Part shown: in pieces, positions 1-5,031 of the stretch | Layout of the letters: every line of letters begins with the position of its first letter | Position numbering within the stretch: the first letter of the stretch is position 1 | Assembly: GCA_031289515.1 (NCBI GenBank) | Contig: JAITPH010000106.1 | Span: forward strand, 1-5,040 | Direction of reading: 5' to 3' | From: Tannerella sp. | GTDB taxonomy: Bacteria > Bacteroidota > Bacteroidia > Bacteroidales > Tannerellaceae | DNA length: 5,040 nucleotides | Translations under genes and position numbers: made by a program | Notes under the pieces: model-generated | Told to the model about the DNA's origin: nothing | The model's database searches: none | The model's input: the letters and a program-made list of their open reading frames with translations, nothing else

Positions 1-1
1 C

Positions 2-1339
2 GGAGCTTACTGGCGCGGCGATGAAAAGCGCAAACAACTCGTCCGTATCTACGGCGTCACTTTTCCCAAAAAGAAACTGCTTGACGAATACCTCATTCTT
101 CTGGAAGAAGCAAAAAAACGCGATCACAGGAAGATTGGTAAAGAACTTGAATTATTCACATTCTCGCAGGCTGTCGGCGCGGGACTTCCGTTGTGGTTGC
201 CGCGCGGCACGCAACTGCGCCTCAAACTCGAAGACCTGCTCAAACGCATACAGAAGCGATACGGATACCAGCAGGTTATGACGCCGCACATAGGAGGCAA
301 ACAGCTTTATATTACCTCCGGGCATTATGAAAAATACGGCAAAGATTCGTTTCAACCCATACATACGCCGCAGGAAGGCGAGGAATTTCTGCTCAAACCC
401 ATGAATTGTCCGCATCACTGCGAGATATTCAAGAGTTTTCCGCGCTCGTACAAAGACCTGCCTCTTCGTTTAGCCGAGTTCGGCACTGTCTACCGCTATG
501 AGCAAAGCGGCGAGTTGCACGGATTGACGCGCGTTCGCGGCTTCACGCAGGACGACGCGCATCTGTTCTGCCGTCCCGACCAGCTTAAAGGCGAGTTCCT
601 GAAAGTAATGGACATCATCTTTATAATCTTCAAAGCGCTCAATTTCGAGAAGTTTGAAGCCCAAATATCACTCCGTGACCCGAATAACAAAGAAAAATAT
701 ATCGGCTCGGACGAAAATTGGGACAAAGCCGAGAGCGCCATAATAGAAGCATGTCGGGAAAAAGGCTTGCCTGCAAAAATCGAATTGGGAGAAGCGGCTT
801 TTTACGGGCCTAAACTTGATTTCATGGTCAAAGATGCAATCGGACGTCGCTGGCAGCTGGGTACGATACAGGTCGACTACAATCTTCCGGAGCGTTTCGA
901 ACTTGAATATACAGGAGAAGACAATCGCAAGCATCGTCCAGTGATGATACATCGCGCGCCGTTCGGCTCGATGGAGCGATTTGTGGCGGTGCTCATCGAG
1001 CATACAGCCGGAAAATTTCCGCTATGGTTGTCGCCCGATCAGGTTGCCGTTTTGCCGATTGGAGAAAAATTCAACGACTATGCGTACAAAGTAGCCGCCG
1101 AACTTGAAGCAAAAGACATCTGCGTAGTCGTCGACGACCGAAACGAGAAAATAGGTCGAAAAATACGTGATAATGAGCTGAAACGCATACCTTACATGCT
1201 CATTGTCGGAGAGAAAGAAATGGAAAATGATGAAGTTTCCGTAAGAAAACAGGGCGAAGGTGATAAAGGTTCGATAAAAATTACTACCTTTGCGGCGCAG
1301 ATTCTGGAAGAAATTAACAAGATGATGAACATTATATAG
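2..1339 (+). CDS. thrS: Threonyl-tRNA synthetase, 5'-truncated by window edge
   Basis: Cytoplasmic class II aminoacyl-tRNA synthetase that charges tRNA-Thr with threonine using ATP. The reading frame is open from the first complete codon (GAYWRGDEKRKQ...) to TAG at 1337-1339, giving 445 residues. Full-length enzymes have about 640, so the N-terminal TGS domain and most of the editing domain lie outside the window. The fragment starts at the end of the editing domain (RDHRKIGKELELF). The catalytic core follows, with the motif 2 region RLAEFGTVYRYEQSGELHG and the motif 3 region HRAPFGSMERF. The three zinc ligands known in E. coli ThrRS are present: Cys in MNCPHH (codon 407-409), His in DDAHLFC (560-562) and His in PVMIHRAP (950-952). 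The C-terminal anticodon-binding domain runs from about PLWLSPDQVAVLPI to the end, with DDRNEKIGRKIRDNE. A TTG at 191 is internal, not a start. infC follows after 51 nt, a conserved gene order. Identification is secure. Confidence 0.97.
   Translation, partial: GAYWRGDEKRKQLVRIYGVTFPKKKLLDEYLILLEEAKKRDHRKIGKELELFTFSQAVGAGLPLWLPRGTQLRLKLEDLLKRIQKRYGYQQVMTPHIGGKQLYITSGHYEKYGKDSFQPIHTPQEGEEFLLKPMNCPHHCEIFKSFPRSYKDLPLRLAEFGTVYRYEQSGELHGLTRVRGFTQDDAHLFCRPDQLKGEFLKVMDIIFIIFKALNFEKFEAQISLRDPNNKEKYIGSDENWDKAESAIIEACREKGLPAKIELGEAAFYGPKLDFMVKDAIGRRWQLGTIQVDYNLPERFELEYTGEDNRKHRPVMIHRAPFGSMERFVAVLIEHTAGKFPLWLSPDQVAVLPIGEKFNDYAYKVAAELEAKDICVVVDDRNEKIGRKIRDNELKRIPYMLIVGEKEMENDEVSVRKQGEGDKGSIKITTFAAQILEEINKMMNII
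1285..1292 (+). promoter_or_regulatory. Possible internal -7 promoter element (TACCTTTG) inside thrS
   Basis: TACCTTTG matches the Bacteroidetes -7 consensus TAnnTTTG at all six fixed positions. It lies about 100 nt before infC, so it could give infC-rpmI-rplT their own promoter. No TTG or TTTG -33 element is visible 19-21 nt upstream. The bases also encode Thr-Thr-Phe in thrS, and about one such match per strand is expected by chance in a window this size. Weak call. Confidence 0.2.
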
Positions 1340-1362
1340 ATTATTAACACCATAACAAAGAT

Positions 1363-1368
1363 AGGAGG
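1363..1368 (+). promoter_or_regulatory. Strong Shine-Dalgarno sequence in the infC leader
   Basis: AGGAGG is a full match to the anti-Shine-Dalgarno of 16S rRNA. It stands out because rpmI, rplT and the downstream ATPase gene in this window have only A/T-rich leaders, as is normal in Bacteroidota. It ends 22 nt before the infC ATG (1391), too far for normal use. In-frame ATT codons at 1373 and 1379 lie 4 and 10 nt away from it. It therefore bears on the choice of infC start codon. Confidence 0.6.
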
Positions 1369-1390
1369 CACCATTTATATTCACAAGTTA

Positions 1391-1966
1391 ATGAGAAACG
1401 ATCGTAATAAAGAGCAATACAGGATCAATGAAAGGATTAACGTCCCGGAAGTTCGCCTTGTAGGAGAGAACATTACAGTCGGCGTTTATTCCACATCGAA
1501 GGCATTGCAGATGGCGGAGGACATGGGTTTCGATCTGGTAGAGATTTCTCCGAGCGCCAGCCCTCCGGTATGCAGGATTATTGATTATCAGAAATTTCTT
1601 TATCAGCAGAAAAAGCGACAAAAAGAACAGCAGGCGAAAGCCATTAAGATTGTAGTCAAGGAAATACGATTCGGGCCGCAGACCGACGACCACGATTACA
1701 ACTTCAAACTCAGGCACGCAAAAGAGTTCCTTGAAGAAGGAGCTAAGGTAAAGGCTTACGTATTTTTCAAGGGACGTTCGATTCTGTTCAAAGAACAGGG
1801 CGAAGTACTGTTACTGCGTTTTGCCAACGATCTCGAAGAATTTGGCAAGGTAGAGCAGATGCCGGTCTTGGAAGGGAAAAAGATGATTATAATGATATCG
1901 CCCATATCCAAGAAGGGAAGCGCTGCAAAACCGGCGCCGCCAAAAATAGAGAAGAATGATATTTAA
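1391..1966 (+). CDS. infC: Translation initiation factor IF-3
   Basis: IF3 binds the 30S subunit, keeps it apart from 50S and checks start codon and initiator tRNA pairing. The 191-residue product has the normal two-domain layout. The N domain (about residues 10-75) contains YRINERINVPEVRLVG and DLVEISPSASPPVCRIIDY. A lysine/glutamine-rich linker (about 72-85, QQKKRQKEQQAK) leads to the C domain (about 86-175) with KEIRFGPQTDDHDYNFKL and a GKKMIIMISP strand. A short Lys/Pro/Ala-rich tail ends the protein, as in Bacteroidales homologues. The ATG at 1391 gives MRNDRNKEQYRIN, which resembles the usual N terminus of Bacteroides IF3. In-frame ATT codons at 1373 and 1379 behind an AGGAGG are a real alternative and would add 4 to 6 residues. 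The gene is probably cotranscribed with thrS, rpmI and rplT. Function is secure; the start is less so. Confidence 0.96.
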   Translation: MRNDRNKEQYRINERINVPEVRLVGENITVGVYSTSKALQMAEDMGFDLVEISPSASPPVCRIIDYQKFLYQQKKRQKEQQAKAIKIVVKEIRFGPQTDDHDYNFKLRHAKEFLEEGAKVKAYVFFKGRSILFKEQGEVLLLRFANDLEEFGKVEQMPVLEGKKMIIMISPISKKGSAAKPAPPKIEKNDI

Positions 1967-1999
1967 AATATATATTAATTAACATTTAAAATTAAGGTT

Positions 2000-2197
2000 A
2001 TGCCAAAATTGAAGACTAATTCCGGTTCAAAAAAGAGGTTCGCCCTTACCGGAACAGGTAAAATCAAGAGAAAACATGCTTTCAAAAGTCATATTCTCAC
2101 GAAGAAGACTACGAAGCAGAAGAGAAATCTGACTCAAACAGGGTTAGTTGCTAATGCGGATATAAACAACGTCAAGAAATTGCTTTGTTTAAAATAA
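2000..2197 (+). CDS. rpmI: 50S ribosomal protein bL35
   Basis: Small, highly basic protein of the large ribosomal subunit, 65 residues, the normal family length. The N terminus MPKLKTNSGSKKRFALTGTGKIKRKHAFKSHILTKK carries the family signature (KTNSGSKKRF, GKIKRKHAF, SHILTKK). It begins 33 nt after the infC stop. The leader is almost purely A/T with no Shine-Dalgarno sequence (only AAGG just before the ATG), typical of Bacteroidota. Its position between infC and rplT is the standard order. The last codons (TTTGTTT, 2184-2190) are complementary to the internal loop of the downstream structured RNA, so the 3' end may also serve in regulating rplT. Confidence 0.97.
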   Translation: MPKLKTNSGSKKRFALTGTGKIKRKHAFKSHILTKKTTKQKRNLTQTGLVANADINNVKKLLCLK

Positions 2198-2231
2198 TCA
2201 TCAGCAAGAGTTTATAACTTATTTATTAACC

Positions 2232-2279
2232 GAATGATTAGCAAACAAGACCACCTTTAAGCAGGTGGCGCTAACATTC
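2232..2279 (+). promoter_or_regulatory. Structured RNA element between rpmI and rplT, candidate L20 autoregulatory site
   Basis: The RNA can fold into a long two-part hairpin. The outer stem pairs 2232-2242 (GAATGATTAGC) with 2270-2279 (GCTAACATTC): ten Watson-Crick pairs with A2237 bulged out. A strongly asymmetric internal loop follows (AAACAAGA at 2243-2250 against C2269). The inner stem pairs CCACCT (2251-2256) with AGGTGG (2263-2268), closed by the loop TTAAGC. The structure ends 17 nt before the rplT ATG. No U-tract follows, so it is not an intrinsic terminator. In E. coli and B. subtilis, L20 represses its own operon by binding an mRNA site that mimics its 23S rRNA site. The position here suggests the same role, limited to rplT. 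The fold is read directly from the sequence; the ligand is inferred. Confidence 0.6.
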
Positions 2280-2296
2280 AAAAATAATTTACAATT

Positions 2297-2644
2297 ATGC
2301 CAAGATCAGTAAATCATGTTGCTTCGAGAGCAAAAAGAAAAAGGATTTTGAAACTTACGAGAGGCTATTTCGGCGCTCGTAGAAACGTATGGACAGTAGC
2401 AAAGAACACTTGGGAAAAGGGTCTTACTTACGCATTTCGCGACCGTCGCAACAAAAAACGCAATTTCCGCGCATTGTGGATTCAGCGTATTAATGCGGGC
2501 GCGCGTCTGGAAGGATTATCCTACTCGCGTCTGATGGGCGGACTCAAAGATGCCGGTATCGAAATCAACCGCAAAGTTTTAGCCGATTTGGCTATGAACA
2601 ATCCGGATGCTTTCAAAGCTATTGTTGCGAAAGCAAAGAAATAG
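2297..2644 (+). CDS. rplT: 50S ribosomal protein bL20
   Basis: Large-subunit protein needed early in 50S assembly; it binds 23S rRNA. The 115-residue length is normal for the family. The basic N-terminal extension (MPRSVNHVASRAKRKRILKLTRGYFGARRNVW) and the conserved central segment (YAFRDRRNKKRNFRALWIQRIN) match the family throughout. The globular C-terminal domain (about residues 60-115, RLEGLSYSRLMGGLKDAGIEINRKVLADLA) is the part known in E. coli to bind rRNA and to repress its own mRNA. The ATG start is fixed by the MPR N terminus. The leader is A-rich without a Shine-Dalgarno sequence and carries the hairpin at 2232-2279. No convincing intrinsic terminator follows; only an A/T-only inverted repeat at 2672-2690 is seen. 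This is the last gene of the translation cluster here. Confidence 0.98.
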   Translation: MPRSVNHVASRAKRKRILKLTRGYFGARRNVWTVAKNTWEKGLTYAFRDRRNKKRNFRALWIQRINAGARLEGLSYSRLMGGLKDAGIEINRKVLADLAMNNPDAFKAIVAKAKK

Positions 2645-2671
2645 GAAATAGAGAAGATAATGTTAAAAAAC

Positions 2672-2690
2672 GATTTTTCTTTGAAAAATC
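2672..2690 (+). repeat. A/T-rich inverted repeat upstream of the ncRNA promoter
   Basis: GATTTTT and AAAAATC form a perfect 7-bp inverted repeat around the loop CTTTG. It sits 28 nt after the rplT stop and directly before the TTG -33 element of the small RNA promoter. It could be a weak terminator for rplT, but the stem is A/T-rich and no U-run follows. The A and T tracts (A6 at 2665-2670, T5, A5) could also act as an UP-like element for the promoter. The role is undecided. Confidence 0.3.
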
Positions 2691-2722
2691 TTGCATTATC
2701 AGAAATACTTTCATTATCTTTG
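2691..2722 (+). promoter_or_regulatory. Bacteroidetes-type housekeeping promoter of the small RNA
   Basis: The -33 element TTG (2691-2693) and the -7 element TATCTTTG (2715-2722, a perfect TAnnTTTG) are separated by 21 nt. This agrees with the promoter architecture known for the primary sigma factor of Bacteroides. Transcription would begin about 4-6 nt after the -7 box, around 2726-2728. A/T tracts lie just upstream. No protein start follows within a sensible distance; the sequence downstream is a structured RNA ending at a terminator. This supports an independent ncRNA transcript rather than read-through from rplT. Confidence 0.75.
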
Positions 2723-2726
2723 CAAA

Positions 2727-2964
2727 CGGTAACGAGTTAAAGCCGCATTGGTAGATTGGCAAACTCATCAAATTATACTTAAATTCCGAGACATGCTCTT
2801 GCCGTTAATGGCGGGCCGCAGTTCCGAAAGGAAATACATCGTGTACAGCGGATTACAAAGGCGGCAAAGGCGCTCAAATCCTGTCATCTGGAGTTTACAT
2901 ATCGAACAGTGCGGCTCTTATAGCCTCCCCTGTACTGCTTAGGCAGTCAAGGGGAGGTTTTTTT
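2727..2964 (+). ncRNA. 6S-like small RNA, Bacteroidales-1 type
   Basis: A transcript of about 238 nt is bounded by its own TAnnTTTG promoter and an intrinsic terminator. It folds into a long interrupted rod. A 10-bp closing stem pairs AGCCGCATTG (2741-2750) with CAGTGCGGCT (2907-2916), one pair being G-U. GAT/ATC (2754-2756 with 2901-2903) and AAACTC/GAGTTT (2761-2766 with 2891-2896) follow. A large open region comes next (about 2767-2782 against 2880-2890). The apical part has CCGC/GCGG (2816-2819 with 2848-2851) and TTCC-GAAA-GGAA, a GNRA tetraloop hairpin (2822-2833). TTGCCG may pair with CGGCAA (2799-2804 with 2862-2867). A rod with a central bubble about 40 nt from the 5' end is the shape of 6S RNA, which binds and restrains RNA polymerase holoenzyme. 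The Bacteroidales-1 motif is known to lie after the L20 gene and has been proposed to be the Bacteroidales 6S RNA. The exact 5' end is inferred and the 3' end may be trimmed. Confidence 0.8.
2924..2964 (+). terminator. Rho-independent terminator of the small RNA
   Basis: CCTCCCCT (2924-2931) pairs with AGGGGAGG (2950-2957), a GC-rich 8-bp stem. After a small 2x2 internal loop, ACTGC (2934-2938) pairs with GCAGT (2943-2947) around the loop TTAG. Seven T residues follow at once (2958-2964). This is a textbook intrinsic terminator. It sits 7 nt after the closing stem of the 6S-like RNA and isolates the RNA from the downstream efflux operon. Confidence 0.95.
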
Positions 2965-2972
2965 GTCAATAA

Positions 2973-3002
2973 CGGACACTTCTGTTCGGAATCGAACACT
3001 TC
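2973..3002 (+). promoter_or_regulatory. Phased half-sites, candidate upstream activator (enhancer-binding protein) site
   Basis: Three related hexamers lie exactly 10 bp apart in alternating orientation: CGGACA (2973-2978), TGTTCG (2983-2988) and CGAACA (2993-2998). TGTTCG-GAAT-CGAACA is a perfect 6-bp inverted repeat, and CGGACA with TGTTCG is the same palindrome with one mismatch. Seen another way, CGGACACTTC and CGAACACTTC are direct repeats with a 20-bp period (9 of 10 identical). One-helical-turn spacing suggests dimers binding on one DNA face. The array lies 41-70 bp before the sigma-54-like -24 element, a normal place for an NtrC-family activator. The regulator itself is not in the window. 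It might alternatively be a plain repressor operator. Confidence 0.5.
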
Positions 3003-3042
3003 ATTATTTAATTAAACCTTAATAATCAATCATTTATTAATT

Positions 3043-3058
3043 TGGCATGGAATTTGTT
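3043..3058 (+). promoter_or_regulatory. Sigma-54-like -24/-12 promoter of the efflux operon
   Basis: TGGCATGGAATTTGTT fits the sigma-54 consensus TGGCACG-N4-TTGCW with correct spacing. It has T-G-G-C-A, then G, four free bases, TTG and a final T. Deviations are T for C in the -24 block and T for C in the -12 block (TTGT for TTGC). The second lies in the normally well-conserved GC and lowers confidence. Transcription would begin near 3069, about 12 nt before the ATG at 3081. No convincing TAnnTTTG promoter is seen in 2965-3080. Phased half-sites lie just upstream. Confidence 0.5.
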
Positions 3059-3080
3059 TACTAAAAGGAAAACAAAATTC

Positions 3081-4331
3081 ATGGACAGAGAAATATCAAA
3101 AAAAGAGAAAAGGCGGGCACGCCTGAAACAATTCATCAAGATCGGCATCGGAACGGCAATTGCCGTATCGCTTCTGATTATTGTAATTTCGTTTATGCAA
3201 TCGTCGATCACACGTAAAGACATCATGATTTCTACGGTCGACAGGGGTACTATCGAAGTATCCGTAAACTCAATGGGAAAGGTGATTCCGGCATTTGAAG
3301 AAATCATCAATTCGCCGATTAATTCACGTATTATGGAGATATACAAGAAAGGCGGAGATGAAGTAGACGTCGGTACGCCCATTCTGAAACTGGACTTGCA
3401 GTCGGCCGAAACGGAATACCGAAAGCTGCTGGACGAAGAGCAGATGCTCCGTCTGCAACTCGAACAGCTCCACATAAACACCCGCAGCAAATTGTCGGAA
3501 ATGGAGATGAAGCTGAAAATCTCGAAAATGGAGCTGAATCGAAAGGAGGTAGAACTCCGAAACGAACAGTATCTCGACAGTCTGGGAGCGGGAACTACGG
3601 ATAAAGTCAGACAAGTCGAACTGAGTTACAAAGTCGGGCAGTTGCAACTGAACGAAGACGAAGAAAAGTACAAAAACGAACAGTCGATTTCGGTAGCCGA
3701 TTTGAAGGTAAAGGAGTTGGAGCTTAATATTTTTCGGAAAAGCTTGGCCGAGGTCAAACGAACTCTTGAAGACGCGCAAATCCGTTCGCCGCGCAAAGCC
3801 ATATTGACTTACGTAAACAACGAAGTGGGCGCTCAAATCAATCAGGGCAGTCGCGTGGCGATTATATCCGACCTTTCCCATTTCAAGATTGCCGGAGAAA
3901 TCGCCGACAGCTACGGAGACAGAATTGCCGTCGGCAGCAAAGTGGTGGTCAAAATCGGCAATAACAAGCTGAACGGAATGGTGAGCGATATGACTCCCCT
4001 GTCCAAAAACGGCATCCTTACATTTACAGCCCAGTTGGAAGAAGACAATCATCCGCGCCTGCGTTCGGGACTTAAAGCGGACGTGTACGTGATGAACGCC
4101 ATCAAGGAAGATGTGCTCCGGATTGCCAATGCTTCATATTATGTAGGCAAAGGCGAATATGAGCTGTTCGTAGTAAACGACGATCAATTGCTGAAACGCA
4201 AAGTACAGTTGGGCGACAGCAATTTCGAATACGTGGAGGTTGTAAGCGGACTGCAACTGGGCGATGAAGTAGTCGTTTCGGACATGTCGGACTATCTGGA
4301 AAAGAGCAAATTGAAACTAAAGAATAAATAA
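3081..4331 (+). CDS. HlyD/MacA-family periplasmic adaptor subunit of an ABC efflux pump
   Basis: Membrane-fusion (adaptor) protein, 416 residues, that would link an inner-membrane ABC transporter to an outer-membrane channel. A basic cytoplasmic start (MDREISKKEKRRARLKQF) leads to one membrane anchor (about residues 18-38, IKIGIGTAIAVSLLIIVISF), with the rest in the periplasm. Residues about 52-105 look like the first half of the biotinyl/lipoyl-like hairpin domain (SPINSRIMEIYKKGGDEVDVGTPILKLD). Residues about 108-237 are a heptad-rich alpha-helical hairpin full of Glu, Lys and Leu. RSPRKAILTYVNNEVGAQINQG returns through the lipoyl-like domain, followed by beta-barrel and membrane-proximal parts. 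A TTG at 3042 would give a 429-residue version. It is rejected because it lies within the sigma-54-like promoter and ATG 3081 gives the typical basic N terminus. The ATPase gene follows after 28 nt. Cargo is unknown; it could be a drug, lipid or peptide. Confidence 0.9.
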   Translation: MDREISKKEKRRARLKQFIKIGIGTAIAVSLLIIVISFMQSSITRKDIMISTVDRGTIEVSVNSMGKVIPAFEEIINSPINSRIMEIYKKGGDEVDVGTPILKLDLQSAETEYRKLLDEEQMLRLQLEQLHINTRSKLSEMEMKLKISKMELNRKEVELRNEQYLDSLGAGTTDKVRQVELSYKVGQLQLNEDEEKYKNEQSISVADLKVKELELNIFRKSLAEVKRTLEDAQIRSPRKAILTYVNNEVGAQINQGSRVAIISDLSHFKIAGEIADSYGDRIAVGSKVVVKIGNNKLNGMVSDMTPLSKNGILTFTAQLEEDNHPRLRSGLKADVYVMNAIKEDVLRIANASYYVGKGEYELFVVNDDQLLKRKVQLGDSNFEYVEVVSGLQLGDEVVVSDMSDYLEKSKLKLKNK

Positions 4332-4359
4332 ATTTATCAACACATAAAAATAAATTATC

Positions 4360-5025
4360 ATGATTAAATTAAGCAATTTGGAAAAAATCTACCGCACGAA
4401 AGAAATCGAAACGGTAGCATTGGAGAATGTAAACCTCGAAGTGAACAAAGGCGAATTTCTGTCTATTATGGGTCCTTCGGGATGTGGCAAATCAACTCTG
4501 TTGAACATTATGGGACTGCTGGACATACCGACTGTCGGCAAAGTAGAAATCGACGGCATTGAAACGTCGGGTATGAACGACAAGGAAAAAGCGTCTTTCC
4601 GTAACATTCAGTTGGGTTTTATCTTTCAAAGTTTTCATCTGATCAACTCGCTGAACGTGCTGGACAATGTGGAACTGCCCCTACTCTATCGCAAGATTTC
4701 GGCATCCGAACGGCGGAAGACGGCGAAAACGGTACTCGAAAAAGTGGGCTTGAGCCACCGTATGAAACACTTTCCTACCCAGCTGTCCGGCGGACAATGC
4801 CAGCGTGTCGCCATAGCCCGCGCTATCGTCGGCAATCCGAATATCATCCTCGCCGACGAGCCTACCGGTAATCTCGACAGCAAGATGGGCGCGGAAATTC
4901 TGGATATTCTGCACCAGCTCAACAGGGAGGAAGGGCGCACTATCATTATGGTTACGCACAACGAACAACAGGCAAACCAGACAAGCCGCACCGCCCGCTT
5001 CTTCGACGGACGGCAAATACAATAG
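4360..5025 (+). CDS. ABC transporter ATP-binding protein, MacB/LolD type
   Basis: Cytoplasmic ATPase subunit, 221 residues, that powers a type VII (MacB/LolD/FtsE-like) ABC transporter. All nucleotide-binding motifs are intact: Walker A GPSGCGKST (residues 38-46), Q-loop glutamine in FIFQS (Q90), signature LSGGQ (142-146), Walker B IILADEP with catalytic Glu167, D-loop NLDS (171-174) and switch His200 in MVTHN. The sequence after the signature is CQRVAIARA, where QQRVAIARA is more usual; this residue is not catalytic. An aromatic (Tyr11) precedes the glycine-rich loop as expected for the A-loop. The adaptor gene upstream and a probable permease gene 6 nt downstream indicate one operon encoding a tripartite exporter. 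The separate ATPase and permease differ from E. coli MacB, where both are fused. It could be labelled LolD by similarity, but the adaptor context argues for efflux. Confidence 0.95.
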   Translation: MIKLSNLEKIYRTKEIETVALENVNLEVNKGEFLSIMGPSGCGKSTLLNIMGLLDIPTVGKVEIDGIETSGMNDKEKASFRNIQLGFIFQSFHLINSLNVLDNVELPLLYRKISASERRKTAKTVLEKVGLSHRMKHFPTQLSGGQCQRVAIARAIVGNPNIILADEPTGNLDSKMGAEILDILHQLNREEGRTIIMVTHNEQQANQTSRTARFFDGRQIQ

Positions 5026-5031
5026 CCCGCC

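Noticed and set aside
21..281. 86-codon open frame on the + strand near the window start
   Set aside because: It overlaps thrS in another frame; the thrS frame is conserved across the whole stretch.
668..1003. 111-codon open frame on the - strand
   Set aside because: Antisense shadow of the conserved thrS catalytic core.
1961..1992. ATTTAAAAT repeated twice between infC and rpmI
   Set aside because: It is within an almost pure A/T leader where such matches arise easily, and no stem or known motif results.
2251..2268. CCACCT/AGGTGG hairpin as an rpmI terminator
   Set aside because: No T-run follows; the next bases are CGCTAA, which pair into the outer stem. This fits a regulatory fold rather than termination.
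2748..2942. 64-codon open frame on the + strand
   Set aside because: It lies wholly inside the structured small RNA and its terminator, starts with a non-ATG codon, and its translation resembles no known protein family.
2741..2998. tRNA-like stretches (GGTAGATTGGCAAACTC near 2751, TGTTCGGAATCGAACA at 2983)
   Set aside because: They resemble D-arm and T-arm sequences, but no acceptor stem, anticodon arm or correct spacing joins them. The pairings fit the 6S-like rod and a protein-binding palindrome instead.
2973..3002. CRISPR-like or mobile-element-end repeat
   Set aside because: The repeat unit is only 10 bp, has three copies and no spacers, and no transposase or target-site duplication is seen.
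3042..3080. TTG start giving a 13-residue longer adaptor protein
   Set aside because: The TTG lies inside the -24/-12 promoter and upstream of the expected transcript start. ATG 3081 gives the typical basic N terminus before the membrane segment.
3324..4052. 242-codon open frame on the - strand
   Set aside because: It is antisense to the well-supported adaptor gene, shows no recognisable domain, and has the Phe/Val/Gln-rich composition expected from the complement of a Lys/Glu-rich coiled coil.
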